A stretch of 64,000 nucleotides of DNA from Lycocorax pyrrhopterus obiensis (GCA_014706295.1 JACSVZ010000001.1:2045740-2109739), one strand, 5' to 3'; shown: positions 1 to 15,300, numbered from the stretch's first letter. Translations and numbers: made by a program. The notes: generated by a model not told the origin, from the letters alone.

Positions 1-376
1 ACTCCTTGAGCCTTAAGCCATTAAGACTTTCACTCCCTTTGGAAATGGATTTAACAATGCAACTATTATTTAAAGGCATCAAATTAAACATCGTAAGAAT
101 CTTTGACCTTTTCTTCTATTCTTAGTCACTTAAACTTGTTCTTTTCATTTTTAAAAGCACTCATTGCAATGCTTTGTACGCTACTTTTTTAAAAAAAATT
201 AATTTTTAATTCTTCTATTTAATTATTTTAATTATTTCATTATAATGATTTTTAATTACTATATTTTAAATTAATATTTATTTAATTAATTATTTTAAGT
301 TACAGGCATTGAAATTATTATTTCTTCACCCTCTCTGTAGACAACTCCTGGATTCTTTTATTCCCTTCCCTTGCAG
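1..376 (+). other. DOP1B intron, 3' part, with AT-rich tract
   Basis: Sequence before the first visible exon; it ends with a pyrimidine tract and CAG at 374-376. Positions 181-302 are extremely AT-rich (alternating runs of A/T and ATTTA-like words). No coding potential was seen. Confidence 0.7.
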
Positions 377-3300
377 GGCCACAGGTTGTTGGGGATCTGT
401 TCCTGGAAGTTCTTAGAGCTTTTTATTCCTACTGCAAAGACACCCTGGGTTCTGATCTCAAACTCAGCTACAATCAAAGTGGCAACATCCTGGCAAGGTA
501 GAGACAAGTTTTCAACTCTGAGCTGAAACTGGACCTTTTTTTTTGAAGTTAAATTGTTAAAATCAAGCAATTTAGGGAAGGTTTGGTTTGTAACAGAGTG
601 ACTTTCTGGAGAGAGGATCAATTTTTTTCTCTGACTTCCCCTTTTCCCCACACACAGTGGATTTCTCTTGGATTAGCAGAGAAAAAATGAAGTTCCCTGC
701 ATGTGATGAGTGTTGAGTAGCCACAGGGACATCAGGCTGCTGACAGAGCTCAGCTTTGTGATTTCCATCATCTGAAAGATGCTCCAACTCCAGCTATTCC
801 ACCATGATTTAATCTTTGATTTAAAATAATCAATGGTTTTTAGCTTGTAGAGAAAGGGGATAAGAGATTTTAGAGTGCATCAGCTCATGGGATGTGAGTC
901 CTCTCTGACATCTGGTTTTCTTTTCCTTTTCTTTCCCTTCCAGTGCAATCAAGGAGAACAAAAATGCTTCAGAAATTGTCAAAACAGTGAATTTGTTGAT
1001 CACATCCTTAAGCACTGATTTCCTCTGGGATTACCTGACCAAATGCTTTGAAGATTGTTTCAGGTGTTTATGTTGTGCTCTCAAAAATGCCACTTCAGAG
1101 CTGTCTGTTAAGGATAATAATATTTACTGAAGCTTTTAAGGGACATCCCACACGGTAGAACCAGCCAGATCTGTAAGTTGTGTCCACAAATAATTCAGGA
1201 ATGCAACCAGGTAAACAATGAGATGGAAATTTCAACCTGGGAACAAAAGACATTCCTTTCAAATCAACAGAAAAAGGAAAAAGGGTTGGGAGGGGAGGTG
1301 GAGAGGCCTTTATAGAAGAAAAATAAAGATACTAAATGGTCTTTAAGGCCCCTTCCAACCCTCTGATTCTATGATATCTCTCTTTTTATCATTTTCTAAC
1401 TCTAAGAAAGAAGATTCTGCTTCAAGCAGTGAGATTCAATCCGAAAATTAGCAGCTCTTCATCATCCCACACAGAGTTTAGGTTGTTTTGACTGAATATT
1501 TTCTCCTGCTGTGTTAGAAGCCCTTTGGAACAAATTCCCTCTCCAGGTTATCTCTGGCTGTCCCCCAGAGCCCTGCAGAGCATGGATGGATCCCAGTGAG
1601 GGAAATGCACATCTGGGGCCTCCTGTTGGGTCAGCACAACCCCAACCCTACAGGCTGGGGACAGAATGACTCGAGAGCTAACTCTAAGAAAGAAGCTTCT
1701 GCTTCAGGTAGTGAGATTCAATCTGAAAATTAGCAGCTCTTCATCATCCCACACAGAGTTGAGGTTGTTTTGAGTGAATATTTTCTCCTGCTGTGTTAGA
1801 AGCCCTTTGCCTCAAAGCTGCTCAGTATTTTGTGCTGATTTTAAGGAAGCTTTTTGTTTTTAACCAGAATTTTGCCATGAAAAAAAAAAAAACAAACCCT
1901 TACATAAGAATGTGTCTTTCACTCCAGAAACAAATCCACGGAGATGAGATATCCTCTGGAAAGCGTGAGCACTCCTCCTACCATTTCAGAGCTCTGCACC
2001 CTGCTGGTGTTCCTGCTGGATGTGATTCCTTTGGTAAGGCAGCCTGGTTTATCAATCACTCATCAGTGATGGATGAGATGGGAGAACTCCTTTAAACATT
2101 CCTGATTTATTTCAGGAGCTCTACTCCGAAGTGCAGACCCAGTACCTCCCCCAGATGCTCAGTTACATGGTGCAGTCTCTCCTGGAAAACGTGGAAGTGC
2201 TGGGATTGCCAGAACTCACCCATGCCTTAAAGACCTGTTTTAAGGTGCTCAGCAAGGTGCAAATGCCCCCTTCCTACCTGGACATCGAGACAGGGAGTGG
2301 GAATGGGGTAAGTGATTTTCAACCCCTCAGAGATGGTTAAAACCCTTTAAAACTGTTGGTTTAAATAGTTCTGGGACATAATTTAAAATGCTAATTCTCC
2401 TTCAGCCTAAATGAGAGCTGCACCTAAAGGAAGCCACAGGAAAGATGGAGAGAGACAATTTCCAAGGGATGGAGTGACAGGACAAGGGGAAATGGCTTCA
2501 AACTCAAAGAGAGCAGGGCTAGATAGGATATTGGGAAGGAATTCCTCCCTGTGAGGGTGGGGAGCAACTGGGATGGAATTCCCAGAGAAGCTGTGGCTGC
2601 CTCATCCCTGGCAGTGTCCAAGGCCAGCTTGGACAGGGCTTGGAGCAGCCTGGGACAGTGGAAGGTGTCCCTGCCCGTGGCAGGGGGTGGAACTGGATCA
2701 TTTTTAAGATCCCTTCCAACCCTGTGGGAGTCCAAAGTGCAGGGAATATTTCTCTGCCTGTTTTGAAGGGTTCTACCCCCCTGGAAACCCTGTCTTTGAC
2801 CTTCATCCATGGAGAAAATTACCTTCCCTCTGGGAAGAAGCAGAATCTACACTGGTGTGAACTGGGTGATAGAACATTATATAAGATTGTCATAGGGTGA
2901 AAATTTAGAGGTGTTGGGTTTGTTAATATAGTGAATAGATAAAAAGCAAAAACTCCAAGATGGAGGATTGTTGTTGTTCTCCAGACCTTCTTTTCCTCCT
3001 TCTACTACTCCATGTTCTGTGGCAAAAGTGGATTGAGAGGATTGGGTGAAAAATTCCACAGTTCCTTTCATGTGACAGAAGGATTTATTGAACATTGGTA
3101 GAAAAGTAAAAATATCTTTCGTTTTGGGTTTTCATTGGGTAATTTACCTTTAAAAGAACGGTGTTATCTTGATAACTCAGCTTTTCCTTCACATGCTCTA
3201 AGGGGAGTCATGCCCCTGGCTCAGCTCCTTTGATAAGACTTAATAAAGAACCATCTGAAAGCAAGAAGTGTGGAAAAGTCCCGTTGGTCTGCAGAGCCCA

Positions 3301-6300
3301 GGCAAGGGCTCAGGGAATTCTCCCCTATCAGGGGAGGCATAATTAAGACACGGTAAAGTGTCACACCCAAACCTATAATTCTATGAAATTTGTAACTGCA
3401 GCAATAAAGATTTTTTGAAACTCCCCTCCTTTGGCCCCTTCCAGAGCACTCTGATGCCTCGTTACTCTCACTGGGTGTTCAGTTGTGGCCTGTTTGAATT
3501 ATTTGTGGCACTGAAGGAGTTCAGTCCTGTCTCAAACTGGGCTGTAATTCTGCCCCTGAGAAGGATGGGATCGAAATGGTTTTGGAAACAGAATGCAGCA
3601 GCTAAAAACTGGAGTTGCCCAATGCAGCCCAGCTTCACAGCTGGTTAGGTCTGCAGGGCTTCCAATTAATATTTCAGTGGAACACAATGGGGCATTGTTG
3701 GTGTGCAAAGGACCATGCTAGGGAATGAGGAATAAATGGGATAAAGCAACCCCACAAGCACAGCCTGCCAAAGAACAAATACCTGCATTTGAGCAGAAAT
3801 AATGCAACAGATGGAACACTGCCCTGGGGGGAAACTGCTTTGAAGGGGACACATCCCTCTGCTGAGTTTCTGTTTGATGAGTCAGTGTGTGAGGTTTATA
3901 CCAACATTTGTTGGGTTTTAAAGGGAAATTAATGGAGCTGCTGACAAACAACTGCGATCATGTGATTTTGTAAACAAAATCTGGAAATCACAAACTGGAG
4001 TTTTTCCTTTTTCTGTCACTGCTGTTCTGCAGTTTAAATCTCTGCTGGCAGTGCCACATTAACCACATCCATATCGCTGTTCCAGAGCCCAGTGCCAAAG
4101 GAAGATGTGGACATAACCCTGGAGACCAAACCTGTGCTGCAGGAGGAGGATGAGGCTCCCTTCCCTCCCCTCAAGTCAGAGGACAGTGGCATTGGTCTGA
4201 GTGCCTCCTCCCCAGAGCTCTCCCAGCACCTGGGGGTGCCCACGGTGACCCTGGAGAGGGATGATGTCTGGAAGAAAGGAGGGAGCATCCAGAAAACTCT
4301 GTATTGCATCCAGGAGCTGGTTGCCAAGTTTTCCAGCAAATACATTTTTGGGGTGCAGCTCCAAGAAATGAGTAATGAAGGGATTGCAGCAATCAATCTG
4401 AGTGGGAAGGAGAAAAAGGAGAATGGCTACAGGTTACCCGAGAGTGGCAACAAGAAAAAGAGTCCCTGGGATGCCAAGCAAATCACGGTGCCTCAGGTGA
4501 AACAAATGCTCTCAGAGCTGTTCTCAGCCCGGGGCTCACCCTTCAGGAGCAAGAATTCCAGTCCTCTCCTCTCTGAACACAGCTCTGGTCACAAAAAGGA
4601 GAAGGAGGAGGAAGAGTGGGACTTGGAACTGGTGTTGGGACCCCTCAGAGGTGACTGCAAGGAAGCTTTCTCTGCAGCTTGTCACCTGCTGCTGGATTGT
4701 ACCACATTCCCGGTTTACCTGTCGGAGGAGGAGATGGAGCAGTTGTACCTCTCTCTGTTTCAGGGGCCTGGTAAGAAAAGCTTCCTTTCCTGGGCAACCT
4801 GAGCATTTTTAGGGTACAAACAGTGAGAGCTGAGCTATTTTCAAGGCCAGAGCCAGTAAAAAAGCCCTTTGACGGGGCTGAAGGCAAATTGTGAATTAAA
4901 AGACTCACCCGCCTCAGCATCTGGGGTGTGTCTGGCAGCTGAGTTTTGCCAAGCTTTTTAAATTCACTTTTTTTTAAAAACTTCCACTAGAAAATTCAGA
5001 GCTGAAGGGATAAAAAGACCTCCTGGCCTGTGCAGCCTTGTATGGTTCAGGATTTTCAGGATATCCATCCCCTCCTGTCCATGGGTTGTGTACCCCCAAA
5101 GAAAGGATGTTTTAGAGGAAGATGGGTGTAGGTGGAAAATCAGAGCTCTGAACCATAACAGAGGCAAAATCATCTCTTTTCCCAAACCCTCAGGATTCAA
5201 AGGAGTTCAATGTAACAAATAAGAATAATTTTGTATAACTGGGGGGCCTGTTTGCTCTTGGAATTCCAGTTCATTCCTTAGCTTCAGCAGGAGCTGTGAT
5301 TGGCCTGAAGGTTAACTCACAAAGAGGTTTGTAGGGAATGGAGAGGTGGGAAGCTGGAAAATTGGGTTCTGTTCCTCACCTCACTCCATATTCCTGCTGT
5401 CGGATGATATTCCCATCATTTCTATGGGTGGGCATGGTGTGGACGTGGAATACTTCCATTGTTCCCTCAGGAGAGGCGAAGATGGCTTGGATTGATGTCA
5501 GCCACTTCAGTTAGAAATTGATAAATCCTGAAATGAGGGGCCTCAGTGCTACTGGAAGAGCATCCATGGATCAGGAGCCCTCTGGAGTTGTTTGTGACGA
5601 TGGCAGCTGGAAAACAGCAGCTGTAAATAATGGTTGGGAATAAACATAAACGGGAAAGCAGAAATCCTGGAATTATTTGGGTCCTGCAAGAGTTTTCTGC
5701 TGGGAGAAGTAGGGAAAACATGGAGAGGTCGTGGCTGTCTCATCCCTGGAAGTGTTCCAGGCCAGGTTGGAGGGGGCTTGGAGCAATCTGGGATAGTGGA
5801 AGGTGTCCTTGCCATCTTTAAGGTCCTTTCCACCCAAACCTTCTGTGATTCCATGAGCTATTGATGATGTCAGCATGACAGTGGGATCTGGGCAGTCATT
5901 TTGGTCCTGGGACCTCGATTAAAGAATTTTTGGGAGTATGACCCCAACCCTGAGGTTGTTTCAAACCCTTTCTGTCCCTTCCCTTCTGAGCAGGAGGCGA
6001 TCCCAGCTTCCCTCTGTGGCTGAAGTCCCTGATGACCATCTGCTGCTGTGTCAACGACTGCTACGTGCAGAACGTGTCCATCTTCACCCTCCTGGAGGTC
6101 ATCAACCATTCCCAGTCCCTGGCACTGGTGATTGAGGACAGGATGAAGAGGTACAAAGTGTCTGGCCACAACCCTTTCCTTGGGAAGCTGCAGATGGTCA
6201 CCCTGCCTCCCATTGCTCCTGCAGTTCTGAAGATGATCTCAGAGAAAACAGATTTCTACCAGGTGCCCATTTTCTTTTCCTTTTTAACTGTCCAGCTACA

Positions 6301-9300
6301 CTGACCCTCTCATTCATAGAATCCTGGGATTCTGAGGCAATTTGGAAATGCCTTTTGCTAACAGGAAGCCAGGAAAGACATGGCTCTTATTATTAATATA
6401 ATTATTGTTAACTATTGATAGAAATATTATTCTTTTTCCCTAGAGAGTTGCCTGTGTGCTCTGGAATCAGCTGAACAAGGAGACTCGGGAGCACCACATT
6501 GCCTGTGTGGAATTGTTCTACAGGCTGCACTGCCTGGCTCCATCAGCAAATATCTGTGAAGACATCATCTGCCAGGCCCTTCTGGATCGGGATAAAGTAA
6601 GTTCTGCATGCACTGAAGTGCCTCCAGCACTGTGCAATTGTTCCGGTGCTTCCCAAATTTCCTCCTGTTCCCTTCTCCACGTCTTGACTCCCGTGGTTGC
6701 TGTGTCTGACAGGCTCTGTCCATGCTTCTACAATTCCCTGGGATTTGTTCAGCATGGGATTAGTGCTGGATTTAATCCCAGGATACAAAATCTGTCAGTA
6801 GGTATTAGCTGGAGTTTTTAGTTCAAGCCCAAATCCTGTAGTGTCTGAAAACTTGCAGCTTTTGTCTGTATTTCCCACTGCCCCAATATGTGTAAAATCA
6901 CTTTATTTTAACTTGATTTCATAGTATCTGGTTTGACAATAAGATGTATTTTAAGTGAGCCAGTGATGAATTAACTTCCTTTCCTTTTCCTTGCCTAATT
7001 TAATGACAGAGCAGTTCTTTAACAACCCGCAGTACATTTTGCACAATAAAACCTCAACCAGCTTCTTCCAGTCTTTGCTATTGTTTTCCTCCCCTTGCAA
7101 TTATGAAACATAAAAGTTTGGAAACCTTTTTAAAGCTTCCCACCAATAACCACTGCCTGGATACCAATGTGTTCCCATTTTCATCCAACTTGGAAACCTC
7201 CCTAAATCTCCCTTGTTTCCTTGCCAAGGGGACAAGGCTGGAAGCTCTGTTCAGATTCTCTGTCATGTGGCACCTGACCAGAGAGATCCAAGGCAGCAGA
7301 GTGACTTCCCACAATCGCTCCTTTGATAGGTATTTCCACTTCCATTTGCATTTTGATATTGAATTATATCGGGCTTTATTCTCTTTTCTGAGGGGGGGAG
7401 GAGTTCTCTGTAGGGAGAGTAAAAAATGAGCAAAAGGAAGATATTCCACTTCCTTGGAGTTTATCTTTGCAGGGCACTCTGTGCATGCTGTGGTTTTTTG
7501 GGTGAAGGAAGTTGCTGTAAAAATAGAAAGAGCTTCATAAATGATGAGTAGGTTTTCTGGAGAGCAGCTCTTTTTTATCTTGGAGTGAATTAAATTTGCC
7601 TTCCAAAGAAAACAGCGCCAGCTCCTTGGGAAAATAAAAATCTTAGTTTAGTTTCACTTCCTATGGGATAAAATGAGACAAAAGCAAATAAATATGGGAA
7701 AGAACTTTAAAATCTGCTGCTCTTGCAGAGTGGGAGGATTTGTGTGGCCAATTCCTGACCTCAGTCCAGGAAAAAGTGCTTGGCCAAAGATGTTGGGAGC
7801 AGACCTGAGCCATTGGCTGGCGCTTCCCTGAACACACTCTGGGTGTGTTCCCTGCCGGGGATTTTGTTGCTCGATTGAACTTTTTTTGAGGGATTTCAGC
7901 TGTCCTTGGTGCTGGTTTCTCCCTCAGGTCCCTGTTTGTGGTGCTGGACAGCCTGAACTGCTCGGACGGGGCCATCGGGGCGGCGGCTCAGGGCTGGCTC
8001 ATCCGGGCGCTGTCCCTGAGCGACGTGGCGCGGATCCTGGAGCCCATCCTGCTGCTCCTGCTGCACCCCCGCACACAGCGCACCTCCATCAGCTACATCA
8101 AGCACAGGAGCTCCCCAGGTACAGCTGGCATCGCGCTGGGAGCGCTCACAGAGCCCTTGCTGAAGGGAGCAGCTCTTCCCCTGCATCAGATCCGCGCATT
8201 CCTGCTCATCCAGTCCCTGGAGTGATGCCTCAGGCAGAGTTCAGGACTAAATCATTCTAACTGAAGGATCATTCCTATTCTGGTGGCTGCACCTCCCTTC
8301 TGGTTTGGATTGCTCCCTGCTTTGCTCTGGGATCTTGTCCCACACTTCTCATTTTATTCCCGGATGATCCAAACTGTTCACTGTTTTCAGGATCCCTTCC
8401 AGAGCAAAACTAGGTCTGCAGCCAAAAGGAATCCAGGAGCAGCTGGGTGACTGTGTGAGGAATATTTTGCTGGTTTAGGCGCACAAAAACAAACCCCTTC
8501 CCCATCCTGCTGATTTCTGAAAATTGAAATACCTGTGTCCAAAGATCTGTTTTCATTCAAGAGCAGAGCTGAGCCTTTGTGACAGAGGTATCCCAGAGCT
8601 AGGATGTGGAAGCAAAATATTTGGAATTGAAGATGATGTCCAGCTACCCAGCTTTAAGGTTTGGGATTGCTGGAAGTGGAATGGATGTGAGACACTTGCA
8701 CCATTTACAGGCTGAGGCCAACGGTGTGAGGGTCACTCAGGCCAAGGGCCAGGTCCTGCCCTTGGGTCACAACAACCCCGTGGAGCTCCAGGCTGGGCAG
8801 AGGGGCTGGAAAGCTGGAAAAGGCCCTGGGGGTGCTGGTGCCAGCAGCTGGACACGAGCCCAGGGGTGGCCAGGTGGGCAAGAGGCCCCTGGGCTGGATG
8901 AGGAATTGTGTGTCCAGCAGGAGCAGGGCAGGGATTGTCCCTCTGTGCTGGGCACGGAGAGGCCCCTCGAGGGCTGTGCCCAGTTCTGGCTCCTGCAGGA
9001 GAGCCCTGGAGGGGCTGGAGCGTGTCCAGGGCAGGGAACGGAGCTGGGAAGGGGCTGGAGCCCCAGGAGCGGCTGAGGGAGCTGGGAAAGGGGCTCAGCC
9101 TGGAGCAAAGGAGGCTCAGGGGGGACCTTGTGGCTCTGCACAACTCCCTGACAGGAGGGGGCAGCCGGGGGGGGTCGGGCTCTGCTCCCAGGGAACAGGG
9201 ACAGGAGGAGAGGGAACGGCCTCAAGGCTGGGCCAGGGGAGGCTCAGGTTGGAGATTAGGAAAAATTTCTTCCTGGAAAGGGTTGTAAAGCATTGGAAGG

Positions 9301-12300
9301 GGCTGCCCAGGGCAGTGGTGGAGTCACCATTCCTGGAAGTGTTGAAAACCATGTGGATGTGGCCCTTGGGGACGTGGCTCAGTGCTGGGTGATGGTTGGA
9401 CTCCGCTCTTGGAGGTCTTTTCCAACTTCAACAATTCTGGGATTTGGCCCAAATATCCAAGTTTTTTTCCTGGAGCAGAGCAGGAAACAGCGGAGAAGTT
9501 TCTGGGAGCTTTATATTCAGAAAGTTGCTGTCACCTGTGCCGTGCCTGTTCCCAGGCTGTGCTCTCAGCATCATTTTTTGGTGTCAGTTGACAAACAAAT
9601 GTCACACATTTACAGCATCCACAGGGATGCTATAGAAACACAGAGCTGATCTATTCCTTCCTTGTTCCACAGCATTCAATCAAGGAATATATTAGCTCTT
9701 TTATTAATTAATTAATCAGTCAATCCCTCTGTTGCCATCCTTCTCATTTCCCTCCTGATCTCCACAAACATTGAATGTTCAGGAAGCATAAAAAAACCCA
9801 ATTGTCACTCCTAGGGAGTCTCAGCCTAAAAGTGTTTCATGTTTTGATCCTGTTCTCTTTGCAGTAGATTAGAACTGCTCTCTAACCCCTTTAAAAGAGA
9901 AATAATTCTTGCCTTAAGAATAATTCTTGCCCTTTTTTTTAGTCCCACTCATTACAATTAATACAGGACTGGAGCAGAGTAGCTTTATAAACCTTTTTCA
10001 AAATGATTTATTGAATGTAAAGCACATTGTGTTGACTAAATGACCCTTAAAGGTCCCTTCCAAGCCAGACTATGATATGATTTTATGTGTGAAATAGAAA
10101 TTTAAGTGAATAAAAACCTTTTTTTTCAGACTATGTTCGTGATTGGCTTTGCAAGAAAAAGGCTCCTTTGAAAGAGTCTGGCATCTCTGAGAGCAATTCC
10201 GAGGAAAACCTTCCCTTGAGCCAGTTCACTACTGTGGACAGAGAAGCAATTTGGGCTGAAGTGGAAAATGATCCAGAGAAAGCAGAGCTAAAAGCTGAGC
10301 AGCCTGAAAACGATGGATCTTACCAGGACGCAGAGGCTGACCCAGACAACAGCGAGCACACGGAATCTGCAGACACCAGCACAGGCCACGACAGTGACAA
10401 CACCTCCTCCTTCTCCCCTTCCCTGGAGCTGCAGGAGCTGAGCAACGAGGACAACGAGGCTGCAGCCGATGGCAGAGAGGCCCCAACCCACAGGAATTCC
10501 CTCAATGCCTCCTTGTCCGAGAGCTCCAAATCCAGCGCGGGGCCCAACCTCGTGAGGGCCGACTCCGAGAGGACTCAGGCCTCGGAGTCTCTGTCCAGTG
10601 ACGAAGAGGTGGACTTGGAGCTGCAGGAGATCACCCAGTGCAGGCTGCTGAAGCAGCAGAAGGAGAAGCAGGAGATGGCAGAGGCCCTGTTCAAGCACAT
10701 GCTGCTGTATTTGCAGCCCTACGACTCCCGGCGGGTGCTCTACGCCTTCTCCGTGCTGGAGGCGGTGCTCAAAACCAACCCCAAGGAATTCATCGAGGCC
10801 GTGGCCACCACCAGCATGGACACCAGCTCCACAGCACACCTGAACCTCATCTACAACCTCTTGGCTCGCCACCAGGAAGCTCTCGTGGGGCAGAGCTTTT
10901 ATGGGAAGCTGCAGCCTCAGTCGCCCACCATGTGTCCCCATTCGCTGCTGATCGAGCTGCTCACCTACCTGTGCCTGAGCTTCCTGCGCTCCTACTACCC
11001 CTGCTGCCTGAAGGTCACCCACAGGGACGTCCTGGGCAACAGGGATGTGCAGGTGAAAAGCGTGGAGGTGCTCATCAGGATGATGGCCCAGCTGGCCACC
11101 ACGGCCAAGGCGGCCGAGACCAAGAGCGTGGAGTTCATCCGCAATTTGCTGGGAAGGTGCAAAGTGCAGGAGTTTGTTCTGCTCTCGCTGTCGGCGTCCA
11201 TGTACGTCAGCCACAAACGCTACGAGCTGCTCGTGGCCGATGGGGCCGACCACGGGGCTGAGGAGGAGCTCTTTGAGGAGAGCCTGATCAATTTTGGCCA
11301 TGATCAGATCTGGAGCGAGCACCCGCTGCAGATTGAGCTGCTGAAGCTCCTGCAGGTGCTGATTGTCTTGGAGCACCACCTTGGACAGAGCCCTGAGGAG
11401 CAGGAGAACCAGTCTGACCTCTCCAAGGAGTGGCAGCAGGCTGTGAACTTCCAGCAGGCTATTGGGGCCATGCAATACGTGTATCCCCATCCCATCACCT
11501 CCCAGGGCTTGTTTGTCTCTGCTGTGGTCAGGGGTCTCCAGCCGGAGTATGGCCACGGGATGCATCCCACGTGGGTAGGATTAGTCACCAGTTCCCTGCC
11601 CTATTTTGGGAAGTCCTTAGGCTGGACCGTGGCCCCGTTCGTGGTGCAGATCTGTAAAAACCTGGATGAGCTTGTCAAGCAGTATGAAAATGAAGCTGTG
11701 AAGACTTCTGCCAAAACATCTGCCAGGTAAGAGCCACCGGGGGGGGTGGATTTGTTATCCCGAAAATTCCCCTCACCACAGAGCAGTGAGTGTGTAGGAA
11801 CTCCCTGGATCAGCTCTATGGCTCCCAGAGTTTGATCTTTAATTCCTGCTGCACCTGTCCCTGGAGTGAGGTGAGGTGGAGACAGGATTGTTGCAGCAGC
11901 TGGAGGAAGAGAGGAAAGAGGAGCAGCAGCTGTGATACTTCTGTCCCCCTCTGCCTTCCATCCAAGTGTAAAAGTTCCCAGTTTTATGGATCCTTTTGTT
12001 TTGATATTCCTGACCTGAAATTCCTGACCTGATATTCCTCATATTCATTCCAGTTTTAGCTATGGAATAGAAACAGGAATGGAATTTTTAATCATTTAAT
12101 AATTAATACCTCTAGGCTTATTAACCTGTTTGGGTTTTTTTTTCTTCCAAAGCTTCACTTCTAAAAGAGAAAATGTGACCCCTGATTATCCCCTCACCCT
12201 TCTGGAAGGGCTGACAACCATCGGGCACTTCTGCCTTCTGGATCATCCCAATCCAACAAAAAAGGTACGTGGGAATCCCCTGACAACAGAGGCACATCCC

Positions 12301-15300
12301 TTTTCCTTCCAGGAGAATAGGAGCAGTGAATTGTACAAGAAAATAACCTCAGAGAGGCCTCATAGCACACCCAAAGAACCAAACTGAGTCAAAGTGGAAG
12401 GACTGAGCTTCATTTTCTGCATTTGAAGCCTGCAAAGTGAATTTTAAATCATTGTTCCTGAAGATCTTGGTGATGCAAATATCAGTCCTCTGTCATCAAC
12501 AAACTCTTTTATTTTCTTTTGAGTTGATGTTTTGATGTGTTCCCTACAGTTTTTAGGCTCTTGTGCATAATAAATTATTTTAATATTGACATTTTTGGGG
12601 TTTTTTTTTCCCAGTCATCCTGTCTAGCTGAACCTGCGAACCTGAGGAATGCCAGGAATGCCATCCTGGAAGAGCTGCCTCGCATTATGAACACCATGGC
12701 CCTCCTCTGGAGTGTCATAAAGAGGGAAGACTCCCAAAAAAGACCAACTGATTTCTTTGGGACAACTAAAGGCTCCTCTTCAGTCTACTTTAAAGCAACC
12801 AAAGTAGGAGCTCTTTTAAAATATTGATTTTTTTAATCTCCTCCTCCTTCCCAGTGCATTTTACAGAGTTCTTTTGTTGGTGTTTATTTTCTGTATATCC
12901 TGGGAAAAGAAATAATGTTTTATAAGGTAGGATATGGCCTTTGCCTTACATTGATAGTTATTTTTCCCCTCTTTACAGACACTAAGAACAAAAATATTGG
13001 ATTTCCTGAATCCCTTGACAGCACAACTTGGCATCCAGCTGATGGCAGCAATTGCAGCAGTGTGGAATAGCAAGAAACCTCACAGGAGTCACAGTAAAAC
13101 CAAGGTGAAACTAAAGAAAGGCACCCTTATATTTCCTAGATAAAGGCCAATATTACATTTATATGGTCAGTTCTCAGCTCTGTAGGTTCTTTGGGGTTTT
13201 TCATTTATGACTGAAAAATCTGAGATGCTCTTATTTAGAAAAAGCATCAGGACTACAATTAAACCTCAATAACTAATCAAATAAAACCCACACTGTGGCG
13301 CTCCAAATCTGAGAGTAAAAGCCATTTCTTTCTTCAATACTGGATTGCAATTGGACAATTATATTTCAAAGATTTTTAAATGAATCAATTTGCAGAGAAA
13401 GTGAGAGCTGTGTTCTCTGGAACTCATTATTTATTCTGGGCAGAACCTTTTTCTTTCTTGCTTTCAGTGGAGCAGAATCCAGATGTTTCCATAAGGTGCT
13501 GGGAGAAGATCTTTATATGGCCAGGGCTGTGTGTTTGATTTAACCTCTGTAATTTACATTTCATTTTGGTATTTGGGTAATCACACAAAAAGCTGGTTTG
13601 GTCTGAGGGATGTGTCTTTTGTTTTGTTCTCTTTTGTCAGATTCTCCCAGTGGCCAGTGCATCTCAGCTCATCCTTGTGGACTTAATTTGTGCCCTGAAT
13701 ACACTGAAAATTGACACCATATTATATCTGGTCAAAGAGGTGGTCAAGAAACCAGCACAAATCAAGGGGGAAGAGGTAACCAGGAAGATAATTCCATGTT
13801 CTTAATGTATTCCAGCCTGGATCTGTTCCAATGGGTCTTTGAAGCATTGTTAGAAGGGTTTTATTTTAAATGTGAGATTCTCTTTTGCTCCTGAATAAGT
13901 TTTGTTATCCACAATGTGGTTTGATCCACAATGAGTAGGTTCTTTGGAATATATCAGGCAGATGGTGATGGGACAGGGGGAATGGTTTTAAACTATCAGA
14001 GAGCAGGGTTAGATGGGATTTTGGGAATAAATCCTTCCCTGGGAGGGTGGGCAGGCCCTGGCACAGGGTGCCCAGAGCAGCTGTGGCTGCCCCTGGATCC
14101 CTGGCAGTGCCCAAGGCCAGGTTGGATCTTCTTTTTCCTTCTGATGGCAAATAAGTGTGGGTTTGCTTTTCTTTTCCAGAAATCTTCTCTCGTGGATATC
14201 CCGGTGCTGCAGTTCAGTTATGCTTTCATTCAGAGGTAATTCAGTCCTGCTAAAAGAGAATTTCCTGTTTGCCTCCGGTGAAGGAACAGCCAATATTGCC
14301 ATTTCTGCTTTCCTTTGATCTTCATGTCCCAGAACGCTTCTCTGCAGGAAATGTGCTGTCCCTTGGTTGGTGACACACAGACACAGAGTGCCAGGGCTGT
14401 GACACTGAAGGGGAAGTGACACTGACAGTCAGCAAGGACAGGATCCCAAGGACTGATCCTGAAACTTTTAGGCCACCAAGTTCCCCCTATGTGTTGTTTT
14501 TCGTTCTTTCCTTAACTCCACCTTCACTCAGGTGTGGTTTGGTTTTATTTTTTTTTTGCAGACTCCCTGTCCCAGCCCTGCAGGAGAACTTCCAGCCCTT
14601 ATTAGGGCTCCTCAGAGAGTCTGTGCAGTTGAACTTGGCTCCTCCTGGACACTTCCTTCTCCTCAGGTACTGCATGAGAGAGGAGAAGTTTTACAGAGGT
14701 TTTACACTCTGCAATTCCTAACTCAGAGTGCTCTGATCTCCCCACAGCACCCTGAATGACTTTGTGACAAGGACACCCACCCTGGAAAACAAAAAGGACC
14801 AGAAAGATTTGCAGGTACAGTGGGTTCATATTGACCTTTGAGTTCCTAAACCTGGCACTGTTCATGTAAGGAGAAGTAGAGATGCTGATCTGTCCTTTTT
14901 ACCTGAATTCCTGTGCTTTTGGGAATGCCTGAACATGCATCCACACATTCTGGCTGAGGCCTCGTGAACAGGGGAGACTCCAGCATGAGGGACAAACAGA
15001 ATTTTGCCCCAAATACCTGAAACCTTTTCCAAGCTGTTTTCACTGTGCAATATCATGATCTTTCTCAAACTGAGCTCGTAACACAAATGGGATGTCATGA
15101 GCTCATGTCTTGTGTGTGAATATTGAAATCTCCAAGCTGTCTAGGAAAATTAGTGACCTAGTTATCCTTGGAACAATGGGAATGACTGAGCTCAGCTGTT
15201 GTGTAGACAAAGGGTGGAGCAGAGCAGGATTCTCCTCCTGTACTGCCTGATTTCACCAGGACAGTTTGAACACTGCTTACCTGGCTGGTTTTGGCTGTGA

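Noticed and set aside
4033..4085. Alternative acceptor at TTCTGCAG (4032) for the DOP1B exon ending at 4770
   Set aside because: It would bring in an in-frame TAA at 4035-4037; the TTCCAG acceptor at 4085 keeps phase 0.
10288..11565. 425-codon open frame antisense to DOP1B, and a 207-codon frame in sense
   Set aside because: Both are shadows of the GC3-rich DOP1B exon at 10130-11726, whose own frame is conserved and spliced in phase at both ends.
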